Both the position numbers and the translations under genes were made by a program. A stretch of 64,000 nucleotides of DNA from Pontederia crassipes (lineage: Eukaryota > Streptophyta > Magnoliopsida > Commelinales > Pontederiaceae): assembly GCA_030549335.1 (NCBI GenBank), contig CM060189.1, forward strand, positions 34,123,001 through 34,187,000. Reading direction: 5' to 3'. Below the pieces are notes generated by a model. It was not told the origin of the DNA. It saw nothing but the letters and a program-made list of their open reading frames with translations, and ran no database searches. Below, piece by piece: positions 24,351-36,890 of this stretch. Within the stretch, counting starts at the first letter, position 1; each line of letters starts with the position of its first letter.

Positions 24351-24368
24351 TGGCGCCGTTGCCGGGGA
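24351..24368 (+). promoter_or_regulatory. RtB primer-binding site (tRNA-Asp type)
   Basis: TGGCGCCGTTGCCGGGGA lies six bases after the 5' LTR end. This is the primer site typical of plant Athila/Calypso elements, complementary to the 3' end of tRNA-Asp, and supports the family assignment. Confidence 0.92.
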
Positions 24369-24530
24369 TTTGAGGTCGATTAGGTTAACTTAGATAGTTT
24401 AGATTAGTTTTAGATTAGTTTTTAGTCCATTTGTTAGGCCAATTTTCAGTTTTTACAAGTTATCATTCCCAATTTTCTATTCTTGTCTAGTTTTCTTTCT
24501 TTTCTCAATTTGATACTTCTGAATTCATTT

Positions 24531-26205
24531 ATGCAGGATTTGGACAATCAAGAGGAATATTACCAATCAGATCCTGAGCTTGAAAGAAGATTTCTAAGAA
24601 GAAGAAGAGGAGCAAGGCAATATGGCTGCTCCAAGAACTTTGAAGGATTGCTACTCACCTAGCAATGTCAGGAATCAAATTGGAGATGGAGGCCAAGCAC
24701 TTGTGGCAAACTCTGAAGTCAATCCAGAACTTATTACTATGACTAGGCAATATCAATTCTCTGGACTAGGGGTTGAGGATCCAGCCTCACGTTTGGACAA
24801 CTTCAAGGAGATTTGCAGCACAGTCCACTTCAACAACACTCCTATGAATGCAGTCTACATGAGTCTATTCCCATTCTCACTCAAAGATAAGGCCAAGACT
24901 TGGTACAAGACTCTCAAACCTGAAGAAGTGGCCACTTGGAAGTCAATTATGCATTTGTTTCTATCACAATTCTTCCCTCCTTCCAAAATTGACAACTTCA
25001 GGGATCAAATAGTTAGGTTCTACCAATTGGACCAGGAGAACATTTGTGAGGCATGGCAAAGACTTCAGGGGCTGTTGAGAGCATGTCCCCATCATGATTT
25101 TGAGAAGTGGCAACTTGTTAATTACTTCCATAAGGGGCTGAATTATCCATCCAAGGTTGCACTTGACACAACTGCAGGAGGCATCTTTGCATCAAAGAAT
25201 ATTGATGAAGCTTATCAATTGATAGAGAATATAGCAAAGAATCACCATTTTCTTACCCATGACAGGACAAGGAGACCTCCTGTCCAGGATTCAGTGAACA
25301 ACCTATCCATTCAATTTGAAGAAATGCTACACAAAGCCCTGCAGAAACTGAACCTCACTCCTAATGTCAGCAAGGCTACAACACCTGAATTCAGATGTGA
25401 TGTGTGTGGTAATCAAGGCCATGCCACGGAAAGTTGCAACCTTATAATGCAACAATATGAGCAAATCATTGATTCAGTCAATGCAGTGGGAAATTATAGA
25501 GCAAAACTTCCTTCTGAATTCTATACTCCAGAGAATAGGAACAATCCTTACTTCTCCTACAAGACCAATCATTATCAAGGGGCACCAATGCAGAATTCTA
25601 GTTGGCAGCCCAAGTTTTTGTCAAGGAATCAGCCACCTCCATATGGAAGTCAGAATTTAAATGTTCCAATGCAAAGGACCCCCTATGAGCAGCCTCCTCA
25701 AAGTAAAGCTTCTCAATTCCAAACTGAAATGAAGGAGATGCTACAACAAATCTTGAAGAAGCAGGACAACCAAGGAGAAGAAATATTGAAGATCAACTCT
25801 AGACTTGAAAACATGAGTGCCAATCAAAAGATGCTGGAAAATCAGATTGCTCAGCAGGCCAACACTTCAACAAGACCCCCTTTATTCTTTTCTGGACAGT
25901 CAGAGGTGAACCCTAAAGAACAAGCCAAGGCAATTCAACTAAGGAGTGGAAGGCTAGTGGAAGAGCCAATGCAAAATGTAGAAGCCAATCCAGCTCAAGA
26001 GAGTCCAAACTCCAAGAATGTGGAAGGCAATTCAGCTAAGGAAAGCTCCTGTCCAAAACCTAAAGAAAAAGAAATTGAAGAGGATGTTGTGAGGAATCAG
26101 AAGAAGAGTTTTCAAAATAAAGCCAATGGAAGAATTTTTGACAAAGTGCCTTTCCCTCAAATATTAGTGAAGGCCAAGCAAGATCAGCAATATGGAAAGT
26201 TTTAG
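24531..26205 (+). pseudogene. RtB gag
   Basis: The leader ATG at 24531 opens MQDLDNQEE, also seen in RtC, but a frameshift near 24615 separates it from the main frame, which runs from the ATG at 24622 for 527 codons. That frame contains a retrotransposon gag domain (about residues 50-210, e.g. FPFSLKDKAKTWYKTL and FPPSKIDNFRDQI) and a CCHC zinc knuckle (CDVCGNQGHATESC, about residue 260), followed by a Gln/Asn-rich linker. The native product forms the virus-like particle and binds element RNA. At about 26200 one T is missing from a T run relative to the expected reading, putting protease in another frame. Confidence 0.9.
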
Positions 26206-29200
26206 AGATCTTGAAGAAGCTATACATCAATGTGCCATTTGTTGAAGCCATTCAAGAGATGTCTTCATATGCAAAATTTTTGAAGGAAATCCTAACCAAG
26301 AAGAGGAGAATTGTGGAATGTGAGACTATTGCACTAACTGAAGAGGCTTCTGCAATAATTCAAAATAAGTTACCTCCTAACTTAAAGGATCTAGGGAGTT
26401 TCTCCATTCCATGTGAGATAGAAAATAGAAAAATTCAAAGGGCCATGTGTGACTTGGGTGCTTCTGTAAGTGTTATACCCTTGTCTCTATGCAGAAAACT
26501 TGAAGTAGGAGATATGAAGCCCACCAACATATTTCTATAATTGGCTGATAGGTCCATCAAATATCCTCATGGAATCATTGAAGACATACTCCTAAAGGTT
26601 GGAAAATTCTATATACCAGTGGACTTTGTAGTTTTGGATATGGATGAGGATCTGAATACACCCATCTTGCTTGGAAGATCCTTTCTTGCTACTGCTGGAG
26701 CTATCATTGATGTTAAGGAGGGGAGATTGACCTTCCAAATTGGTGAAGACAAGATAGAGTTCAACCTTGCACAAGTTATCAGCAAGCCAGCTTGTCAACA
26801 AGATGATTTTGGGGATGGACAGATTGATCAAATTGTGGAGCAGGCCTCAGCAATAATACCCATTGAAGATCCATTGTAAAGGTACCTTATGTTTGATCAT
26901 TTGAAGGAATTGGAGGATCCAGAGGCTGTAGCATACCAATCAGCATTGAATCTGTCCAAATCAGTGGAAAATTTAGAAAATCAGCACCAAGTTCAGGAAG
27001 TTATCACTGCTGAACTCCAAGAAAACTCAGCTCAAGCAAATTCTTCCAAATTGGAACTCAGGCCTCTCCCCAACAATCTGAAGTATGAATTCTTGGGGGA
27101 GAATTCAACATTTTCAGTTATCATCAATGCAAACTTGCCCAAGAATCAAGTTGAAGAGCTACTAAAAAAACTAAGGCTGTACAAGGAGGTAATTGGTTGT
27201 TCCATTAATGACATTAAGGGTGTTAATCCCTCAATTTGCATGTATAGGATCCCCATGGAGGATAGCTACAAGCCTTCCATTGAATGCCAAAGAAGACTCA
27301 ACCCAATTATGAAGGAGGTTGTCAAAAAGGAAGTGTTGAAGTTGCTGAATGCTGGGATTATTTACTCCATTTCAGATAGTGAATGGGTCAGCCATGTCCA
27401 AGTGGTGCCTAAGAAAGGAGGGATTACAGTAGTTAAATCAGATTCTAATAAACTCATACCCACCAGGACAAACAGGATGGAGAATGTGCATTCATTTCAG
27501 GAAATTGAACAAGGCAACTAGGAAGGACCATTTTTCACTTCCTTTCATTGATCAAATTTTGGAAAGATTGGCAAGACACTCTCACTTTTGTTATTTGGAT
27601 GGCTATTCAGGTTTTCTACAGATTCCTATTCATCCACAAGACCAACACAAGACAACCTTCACTTGTCCATATGGGACATTTGCATATAGGAGGATGCCAT
27701 TTTGATTGTGCAATGCCCCTGCCACATTTCAGAAGTGCATGATGTCCATCTTTTCAGACTTCATTGAGGACATTATGGAAGTGTTTATGGATGATTTTTC
27801 AGTTTATGGAGATTCCTTTGAAGCATGTTTGAAAAACTTGACAAAAGTGTTGCAAAGGTGTAGGGAATCCAATCTAATTCTAAATTGGGAAAAGTGTCAC
27901 TTCATGGTTCAAGAAGGAGTGGTATTGGGCAACATTGTATCTAGTAGAGGGATTGAAATGGACAAGGCAAAGATTGAGACAATTGAGAAGTTGCCACCCC
28001 AAAGAATGTCAAAGTAATTAGGAGTTTTTTGGGACATGCATGCTTCTACAGGAGGTTTATCAAAAACTTCTCAATGATAACCAGACCCCTCACAAGGTTG
28101 CTGGTCAAAGATGTGAAGTTCAATTTTGATGAGGAATGCTTAAAGGCTTTCAACCACTTGAAGGAAGCTCTCACTTCAGCCCCCATAGTGCAGCCACCAG
28201 ATTGGGCATTGCCCTTTGAAATCATGTGTGATGCATCAGACCAAGCAGTAGGGGCTGTGTTGGGGCAAACCAAGGAGAAGAAGCACTATGTTATATGTTA
28301 TGCTACCAAGACATTGGATGAAGCCCAAGTCGTCTATGCCACCACTGAAAAGGAATTGTTGGTTGTTGTGTTTGCCTTTGACAAATTTAGATCTTATTTG
28401 ATTGGATCTAAAGTAATTGTCTTCACTGATCACCAAGCAGTAAGGCACCTGATCAACAAGAAGGAATCCAAGCCAAAGATCATAAGGTGGATCCTATTGT
28501 TACAAGAATTTAATGTTGAAATCAGGGATAAAAGGGGGACAAAAAACTTAGTTGCTGACCACCTATCAAGGATGGAAGGAGTTCAAAATTCTAATGACTC
28601 ACTCCCCATCAATGACTCCTTTCCTGATAACTTTTTGATGGCCATATCAGCTGACCCTACCCCTTGGTATGCTGATATTGTCAATTACATGGCATGTGAA
28701 ATCATTCCTTCTGATTACACCTACCAACAGAAGAAGAAATTCTTCCATGACTTGAAGGATTTCTATTGGGATGATCCCCTCTTGTTCAAAAAGTCCCCTG
28801 ATGGCATATATAGGAGATGTGTACCACAATCTGAATTTCGGGAAATCTTGAAGGCTTGCCACTCATCTCCATATGGTGGGCATGGTGCAACACAAAAGAC
28901 AGCTGCAAAAATCCTACAATCTCGTTTCTATTGGCCTTCTTTGTTCAAAGATGTCCATTTATATGTTAAAAGTTGTGATGTGTGCCAAAGAATAGGGTCA
29001 ATCTCCAGGAGGAATGAAATGCCACAAAATGGAATTCTAGAAGTTGAAATTTTTTTATGTTTGGGGTATTGATTAGATGGGGCCCTTTCCTAGCTCTTTT
29101 GGATACAAATTCATATTGTTGGCTGTTGATTATGTGTCCAAATGGATAGAAGCCATCCCCACAACAGTTGCTGATTCCAAGGCTGTTATCAAGTTGTTCA

Positions 29201-29962
29201 AGTATGTAATCTTCCCAAGATTTGGAATTCCAAGGGTGGTCATAAGTGATGGAGGCAGCCACTTCATTGAAAAATGTTTTGAGAACCTTCTAAACAAATA
29301 TGAAGTCAAGCATAAGGTCTCAACTGCTTATCATCCTCAAACAAATGGCCAAGCAGAAATTTCAAATAGGGAAATCAAGGCCATATTGGAAAAAAATAGT
29401 GTCCTTTACAAGAAAAGATTGGAGTTTGAGGCTAAATGATGCACTTTGGGCATATAGGACAGTCTATAAGACCCCTATAGGCACTTCTCCTTACAAATTG
29501 GTTTATGGGAAGACATGTCATCTATCAATTGAGATGAAGCATAAGGCATATTGGGCAGTAAAGGCACTCAATTTTGATATGCAAGCATGTGGACAAAAGA
29601 GACTTCTCCAAATTGATGAGTTGGATGAAATTAGGCTAAATGCCTACCATAATTCAAAATTTTACAAGGAAAGGACCAAGAGATGGCATGATAGCAGAAT
29701 TCTGAAGAAGGAATTCAAGGTTGGAGACTTGGTATTGTTGTTTAATTCAAGGTTGAAACTATTTCCTGAAAAGTTAAAATCAAGGTGGAGTGGACCCTTC
29801 AAAGTTCACAAAATTTATCCTTATGGTGCTGTGGACCTTCTGAATGATAAGGATGATGTATTCAAGGTTAATGAACAGAGGTTGAAGCCATATAATCCCA
29901 CAGCTCAAGAATCAGCTAAGGAGGTGCTGAATTTGCAAGATTTGTCAAGTTTGCCTAGCTGA
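26200..29962 (+). pseudogene. RtB pol: protease, RT, RNase H, integrase
   Basis: Protease shows the catalytic CDLGASVSVIPLSL and the later ILLGRSFLATAGA. RT fingers (LLNAGIIYSISDSEWVS, VPKKGG) and palm (CYLDGYSGFLQIPIHP, then VFMDDFSVYG with both catalytic aspartates) follow, then RNase H ([15 protein letters not shown]), the integrase zinc finger (HSSPYGGHG...CDVCQR) and core with D, D and E all present (E codon 29356-29358). Breaks: TAA 26538-26540, TAA 26877-26879, frameshift about 27470, TGA 27703-27705, frameshift about 27995, frameshift plus TAG about 29050-29076, and an extra A about 29390. The family makes one gag-pol polyprotein; this copy cannot. Confidence 0.93.
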
Positions 29963-31520
29963 ATTCAAGTGGAAAGATGTCCAGCCTAAGACATTAAAGT
30001 ATGGCATTTCTTGGGAGGTAACCCAAGCCATTTTACACTTAACTTTTCTGTTTTGCAGGAATAAAGAAGGGAGGAATCAGATCCGTGCACAATTTGAAAG
30101 AAGGGAGTACTCCTACCCTCATTTTTTTATTTTCCTCACTGAAATTCCAATGATAACTGATATAATCTTTTCTCTCATGCTGAAATCATCATATTAATAT
30201 CTGAATCATCATGCAAATCAGTTATCCCAATCCATCTTAGATGCATTTCAGTGGATCTCAGTGAATTTCAATGCATTGTTGACTTGTGCACCCTAAAAAT
30301 ATGATATTGAATACCCCGCTGATATCTCTTATTTTTCTACAGGAATTGCTGCAAATCATGAAGTATGGAACACCTAAGCCCCTGATTGAGATGCAAGAAC
30401 CATTGGAAGGGATCAAATGCACAAATTCCATTAATTTCATACCCTCCCAACCCTCTCCCTTGTCTTAATTTCCAACACTGTGGACAGTGTTGAAACTAAA
30501 CTTGGGGGAGGAAACTTGGTGTTTTTCTAACATTTACACCATGTTTTCAATCTATTTTAATACTTATATCATCATTTACCACCAGGTTATCATTGTTTGA
30601 ACAAGTTATCACTCGGTTGTCACTAGTTATCACTCGGTTATCATTTTTTAGGTTCAACTCACTTCTGAATTTATTTTAACTCTAAAATGGATAAAATACT
30701 TCATTATGACAGTTAGTACACTCCAATACCAAGTGGCCAACTTAGCCATTAGTCTTGTTGCTTTAATTGGCTATTCAATTCAGATGCACTTGAATCAATT
30801 TTCAGCTGAAAATTTTTCTTTTTGTGGGTCACACTAGCTGATACTTATGGATTGAATTAGTAATATCAGATGTCTAGAAGGGAGTCACGGCTCTTGCTGC
30901 CATGTTAAATACGAAAACTTAACTTTTTACATAAATGGATCTAAACTATACTTGAGTTTGAACTATTGCTCACTTCATGAACATGATAGAAAAAAATGAG
31001 AAAAATGAAAAGTAAAAAGTTGCATGCATGCATATAGAAAAAAGGAAGAAAGCAAAATTTCCAAAGGAATCTCTCTTCAATGCAAAAAGAAAGAAAGGAA
31101 AAATTTTAGGAGAGCAAAACTTCCAAAGGAATCTCTCCTAAAGAAAGCATGAATAAAAATCAGGTGCTAAACCTGTTTATTTGCATTTCATGAATAAAAG
31201 TCAGGTGTTAAACCTGTTTAAGCAATGAAAATCTGTTCATGAAGGGATTTGTAGTTCAACCTTGTAGTAAAGTTGACAATTTCTACAATTCAAACATGTT
31301 ATTGCTAGTACTTCTTTCATGGCTTAAATTTTCCTTAGCCTCTGTGATTCCCTAGTTAGAAATTGAGTTTTTGAAAAGAATGAAGTGTTGGCAAAGTGGG
31401 AAACTCATTGGACTCAATTCAATTGACTTTTAATTCATTTGTGGACTTTTGATTCAAGTTTGTCCTTAATTTCTGAATGTTTTGCTTGAGGACAAGCAAA
31501 AGACTAAGCTTGGGGGAGTT
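29963..31520 (+). other. RtB 3' untranslated region and polypurine tract
   Basis: No gene is seen, including no env-like frame, although some Athila elements have one here. Features shared with RtA are an internal purine-rich site (AACTTGGGGGAGGAAAC, about 30498-30514), GTTATC clusters (30580-30650), a duplicated segment (TTCCAAAGGAATCTCTC near 31060 and 31120), paired CAGGT...ACCTG inverted repeats (31161-31175 and 31202-31216) and the polypurine tract AGCTTGGGGGAGTT at 31507-31520. Confidence 0.8.
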
Positions 31521-34352
31521 TGATCACTAGCTAATCAATATAGGTTTTTATCCCATTTTGGATGCATTTCACTCATATCGAGCCCCTTAATTGCCCAACT
31601 TTTGGTCAATTATGTTTGGAATGCATGGATTGTGATAACTAGTTGATCTTTCTCATTTTATACTTAATTCCATGTGTGTAGAGGTTTTGAAATGCTAAAA
31701 TCCATAAATAATTCAATTATATGCCAAGTTATCATTTTTAGGACAAGTTATCACTCCAATAGGCCAAGTTATCATTATTTTGAGTGAATTGATTTTAAAT
31801 GATTTTCTTGCCCTAAATCCATTACTATCATGAATTAATCATATTTGGATGGTCATATCTCAACTTGTGCAAAGTTTTAAGTCTATTTGAACAAGTTATC
31901 ATTTTTCCTTTGCCAAGTTATCGTTAAAGGGCAAAACTATCATTTCGACATGCAAAACTATCAATTCTATATAAAGGCCTTAAGCAATCATTATATTATT
32001 GCCCTAACTCATTGCTGTTCAAATTTGACTACATTTGGATAACCACAACCAAAGTTATGATAAGTTATCATTTTTAAGGCAATTAAGTTATCGTTTTGAC
32101 ACCCAAGTTATCATTCCTATGAAATCTTATCCACATTTGATTTCTGACCTTATTCACTTGCTATATTAATCTCTTGGATGCTTCTAATGCCTTGAACCAC
32201 TTGTAGTTGGATAAATTTCATGATTAGTGCAAAGTTATCATTTTTGGGTTCCAAAAGTATCAATTTTTCATATCGATTTCCATTCTTGCACAACACCAAA
32301 TCCTATTTGATGTTTGAGCTAGCAACTATCATTATTCTAATCCTTATATGTTAAAATCTCATTTAAGGATCTTGATGCTTGCTGTTTTGAGTTTTATAGC
32401 AGGCAAAACAAGTTGGAAAAATGTGAAAAAAGGTGGGGGGGCCACTCCTTTGCTGTCCTAAAGCTGCTGCAGTCAGCTGGAATGCAGGGACCATTGGACA
32501 GATGGTTGAAATCAAGGGAATAGAATTTTCTGATACTGATCAAAGGGTGGAGATGACACATATATAAGTGGGAATTTCTAAAGAAACCAGGGAGGCTGAT
32601 CATTGGAGGGTTTGGAGAAGGAAGCAAGGGTTTTGAACCAGGGAGCTGAAGTGCTGCAAGGAGATCTCTCGACAAGCTCAATCCAGATGACTTCCTTCTG
32701 TTCTTTACTACATTTTGTATCTGATTCTGTAAATATGAGGAGCTAAATCCCATGCCTCCTAGGATAGGGTAGTAGTCTAATATATATTGTGGATGGATTA
32801 GGGATAAGTTCAATTTTCCTGCACTGAATCATTTGATTTCTTAATCTGAATTGTAATGAATCTGATCTTGTCACTGAAAGACCCTACTTGTATTTACAAC
32901 TGAGAAGTTGTCATTTGGTCTAATCTTTGTTTAGAAATGAGCAAAGAACCCATGCCAAGTTTCTGGATTCCTTTTTGATTGAAAATCTGATTTCTATTTT
33001 CCTGATTTCTGAACTTCCTGAATTCTGATTTTCTGAGTTATCTGGATTTGAACTGTTATGGATCTGATCTTGTCATTGGAAGACCCTATTTGTATTGCAA
33101 TTGAGAAGTTATCATGTGGTTTAATCTTTGTTCAGAAATGAATTAAGAAACCTTGACAAGTCCTGAACTCCAAACTAGTTGATAATTTGATTTCTGATTT
33201 TATTTCTGAATTCTGAACCAATTTGATTTCTAATTTTTTTTCAGAACTATTGAATATGTTTGCCACTTGGGAACTGAATTAATTGAGCAATTGAGAGGTT
33301 GTCATATATCCCAATCTTGTTCAGGATTGAATTAAGAAACTTTGACAATCCTATGATTCAATTCTGCACTTACCATTAGTTTTTCTGATTTTTATGCATT
33401 GCTGATTGCTGATTTCCCTGAATTCAGGAAATCTGATTGTCCATTGTTAAGCCCCACTTCATTCCACCATTGAGAGATGGTTTTAAGGCCTTCCTTGAGA
33501 TTCAGAGATGAGCCAAGGAGCAATGACAATTTCTGATTTCCCAAGTTATGAATCTATGTATGTTGGTTCCAACTAATTAGTGCTAAGTGTGGACTTCATT
33601 TTTAATTGCAGCTGAGAAGTTGAATCAAGATCCTCTTGTAGTTTAGAGATAAACTAAGGAACACTAGCACTATTATTGGATAAGTTTCATTCATGCCAAG
33701 CTAATTGAAGTGATTTCATCATTTTGTGACCATACTTTGAAGTTATCATTTCAGATTTTATTGAAATTGTCAAAAAATCAGCAAATGAACTTGAATTGAA
33801 CTTAATGATAACCTGATTTTCAGTGGGGATACTCTTCTAATTCAATTTGGCTAACAATTATATGATAATATATTATTTAGTTCTAGTCTAATTGAGCTAT
33901 GAAAATAGTCATATTAAAGGTTGAATTGGATTTGACAAAAAAAATGATGACTTGTCTATTTCCATCAATAATTGAATTAGATGAACCCCAACTCGTAGGA
34001 GGACCTTCCTCATTGATAGGTAAATACTTTTGGACTTTAGATTAGCATTTATAATTCAGTTTAATTAACTTTTCAGCAATCTACAAGTTATCATTCTGCA
34101 TTCCTAAAAGGAAAAAAAATGTTTTCACTTCCTTTAAAAGATATGTTTTTGCCACTTTAAATAGGATTAGTCTAAATTATTTTTAGGTAGTCTAGGACTT
34201 CAAATCACTGTGGATACGACATTTAGGGTTACTACAATTGACCTATGCATTGCAGTAGAGAGTGAGTTAGGAAGTTGAAACAAAAATTGGAAAAATTGAC
34301 TTTTGACCCAAATTTCAGCAAGTTATCATTATACTTCCCAATTTCACTATCA
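31521..34352 (+). repeat. RtB 3' LTR (intact, 2.83 kb)
   Basis: It starts TGATCACTAG right after the polypurine tract and ends TTTCACTATCA before the TCGAC target copy. It is uninterrupted and serves as the reference LTR for the family in this window. By eye it contains about 14 exact GTTATC/GATAAC sites, mostly in AAGTTATCATT context, and about five 180-bp modules (32880-33660). The open frame at 32394-32813 on the minus strand has no family resemblance and is not called. Confidence 0.95.
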
Positions 34353-34514
34353 TCGACATATGGCGCTAGTAGCGTCGCCTTTATCCTTGGCGCCATTGCG
34401 ACGCTAATAACTACCGAACATCGATGTCTCCGCTTTATGACGCCATGTCGACGTTAATGTGTGACTATTTATGTTAGTCATGCTTTAGCATCGAGTTAGC
34501 GACGACTTGTAGTG
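34353..34514. mobile_element. Cac2: right part and terminus
   Basis: After the second TCGAC copy the CACTA relative continues with GCGTC/GACGC motifs and ends CGACTTGTAGTG at 34514, the reverse of a CACTACAAG terminus. The next bases, TAA, would be its 3-bp target copy. The match to 38690-38860 in the 456-bp MITE supports the join across RtB. Confidence 0.8.
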
Positions 34515-35108
34515 TAATGGGATCTTGAATAATAAGTTAAAGTTTAGTGTATAAAATTCTATATTAATTAAACTTTTTAGACATTTACTCTTTTATATAT
34601 AACTTTTCATAGAAGTATCAAAATGAAATGATATTTGATTTCATGAAAATATAACAATATTATCTACAACTTTTATTTTACTTCTTAATTATCCAAAATC
34701 TAATTATAAAGTAATAAAAAAATTAAGTACAATTTTAGTGCATAAAATATTAACTTCAAATTTATCTTTTCGAGCTTCACCATTTTTAGGCATAACTTTT
34801 TTATTCTTTATTCTTTAAAAAAATAAAGATATTTATCTATAACTTTTATATCCACATCTTAATATAAATCTCATGCAAAACGTAGTACATAAAGCAACTC
34901 GTTCTTATTTAAACTTTTTTCAAAATTTTAAATATAATTCTAAATCTTTCAAAATTTATATAATTAAAATATAATTATATTTAAAAATTTATTCCAACAA
35001 GACCACAACTTCTAAGCGCCTCGTCCGAGAATATTATAGGTGTTGCTTCTATGAAATCAAAGTGCTAGGCTAAAAGTATCCCACCTATCGAATCTATTCC
35101 TTCATGAA
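34515..35108. other. AT-rich intergenic DNA, nothing recognised
   Basis: The stretch is poly-A/T rich with no sustained reading frame and no repeat that I could match elsewhere in the window. Confidence 0.7.
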
Positions 35109-35796
35109 GGCTGCGTTTGATTGGGAACATTTCGCGAAATGTTCCCAAACAACCATTGTAAATGTTTCCGTCACGTGACTTTTGACGGGAATTTTTTTAG
35201 AAAATAATTAGTTCTCGTCAAAAGTTCTTGCCGTTTGAAATTTCTTTTTTTTTCAACTTCTCTGCGGCATTCTTTGACTTTTTAATTATTTTATAATGTA
35301 TGCATATATAATTTAGAATAAATTAATACATTATTAGGGATATTATAACATAATGTATTAAATGTTATTAATTAAAAATTATAAAATAATTAGTTCTAGT
35401 AATTAATAAATATTTTATTAATTAAACTATTCAATTATTTTTTAAAAAAATATATTATATTTGGATTTTAAAATGTATGTAAATTATAATATTAATAACA
35501 TTTAAAAGATTTAATCAAAATAAATAAAAATAATATTAATAATATAATGATTTACGTAAAATATAATATTAATAATATATTCTTATTTATTATACTTTTA
35601 TACCTCATAAAATAATAAATTATATTCTTAGTTCTTATTTTTTATTCAAACACCCACTAAAATTTATCCATCACATCAACTTTTTAAATTCTCACTGTTA
35701 CACTTTTTCATCCAAACATCAACTCAAACTTTTCTATCAAATCAATTAATTTTCAAAAATTAATGTTCTCTCAATATTTTCGTATCAAACGCAACC
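35109..35796. mobile_element. Putative MITE, 0.69 kb
   Basis: The ends form an inverted repeat, GGCTGCGTTTGAT at the left and ATCAAACGCAACC at the right (12 of 13 paired), around an AT-rich non-coding body. The GGC-TGTTTG style resembles PIF/Harbinger or related MITEs. No clean target duplication is seen (GAA left, AAA right), so the class is uncertain. Confidence 0.5.
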
Positions 35797-36139
35797 AAAA
35801 AGCACCTCACCAACAGCGCCCCAAAGGCGAGGAATTGCCCGTTCTAATTTCTCCTTATTTCTACAAGGATGATAAAAATCTAAATGATGACTACATATAC
35901 AATCTTCTGGACGGTCACGACCTTGCTTTAGCTACTACTTTTTTGTTTACTCTCTCCTGTGTTTGGTGGAGGTAGTCCTTCCTCGTCCTAGGGAGTAGGG
36001 CCTTCATATGCTTATGCACAAGAGATCTGTCTTCGTCAGTAGAAGAAATCATCCAAATCTTTTTACCTGTCAGAGGTTTTCTTCTCCCCAAGGTCGGGTT
36101 GGTACTTCTTTAAATCTAACTCAAATTAAGAAAAAAAAA

Positions 36140-36890
36140 CGAATATATTAATCCACAATTTGTGACAGAGATCCAGGTCCTTGAAATAATTCCTGATCTT
36201 CTCAATTAAATAATATCCGTCCAAACTATATTAATAAAAAACCATAAAGCCGTATTGATTTTTTTTTCTTGTATGTAGGCAAAACCTATATAATTATTAT
36301 CTCTCTAATTGATGTCCTTATAATTTAATTTGAATAAATTATACATTTAATGAGGCTTGTGCTCAAATCATTAAGGAAGCTTTGAATGATTCAAATTGGT
36401 GCCACTTCGTATTAATTAAGTTATAAATTACTAGCGATTGCTAGCTATAATTAATTGATCATGTCCATTTCGATTATCACAATCGTAAGCCGGGAGATGA
36501 TATACATATATATAATAATATAGATATAACAGTCAAAGATTCTGGCAAGGCGGCTACTTTCAAATGTACTTAATTACTTACTAATTGCTCAATTAAATAA
36601 ATAATTAATTCAGTCATAGATTAATTAGCCGGTGTCCACTTAAATCGCTCGGTTGTGAATTGCACGAAATAACTTATCAATTACCACAATCTTCGGAATA
36701 AATAAATATATCTTACGCAATGATGAGCTTTAGATGAGAAGACTTTTCCAGGGCAAATTAACTATGAATTAATCACGGAAATGTTATATTTTCTGTGATT
36801 GTCACCTATATGATATTCTTTCCTATTTTCCGTACCCTTTTTCTTTACAGAATTCATAAAGAGCTGTCACAAGTGAATGATATCATATAT
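36140..36890. repeat. P450 downstream segment, copy 1
   Basis: This non-coding stretch resembles 49625-50575 in the same order. Shared landmarks include AATTAATTGATCATGTCCAT, TCTTACG(C/T)AATGATG(A/T)GCTT and AAATATATCTTACG. Together with 37400-37520 (like 57220-57350) and the P450 exon 2 pair it defines a tandem segmental duplication. The remaining DNA between 35797 and 37672 shows no gene. Confidence 0.75.

Larger units (their letters stand above)
18767..34352 (+). mobile_element. RtB: near-complete Athila-like Ty3/gypsy retrotransposon
   Basis: The element is bounded by LTRs that start TGATCACTAG and end TTTCACTATCA, with perfect TCGAC target duplications. Order: 5' LTR (interrupted by a solo LTR), primer-binding site, leader, gag, protease, RT, RNase H, integrase, a 1.56-kb untranslated region, polypurine tract and 3' LTR. 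It is 15.6 kb with the nested insertion and about 12.8 kb without. Its LTRs look very similar by eye, yet gag-pol has about nine stops or frameshifts, so either it inserted already defective or some damage arose in the template. It landed in Cac2. Confidence 0.95.
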
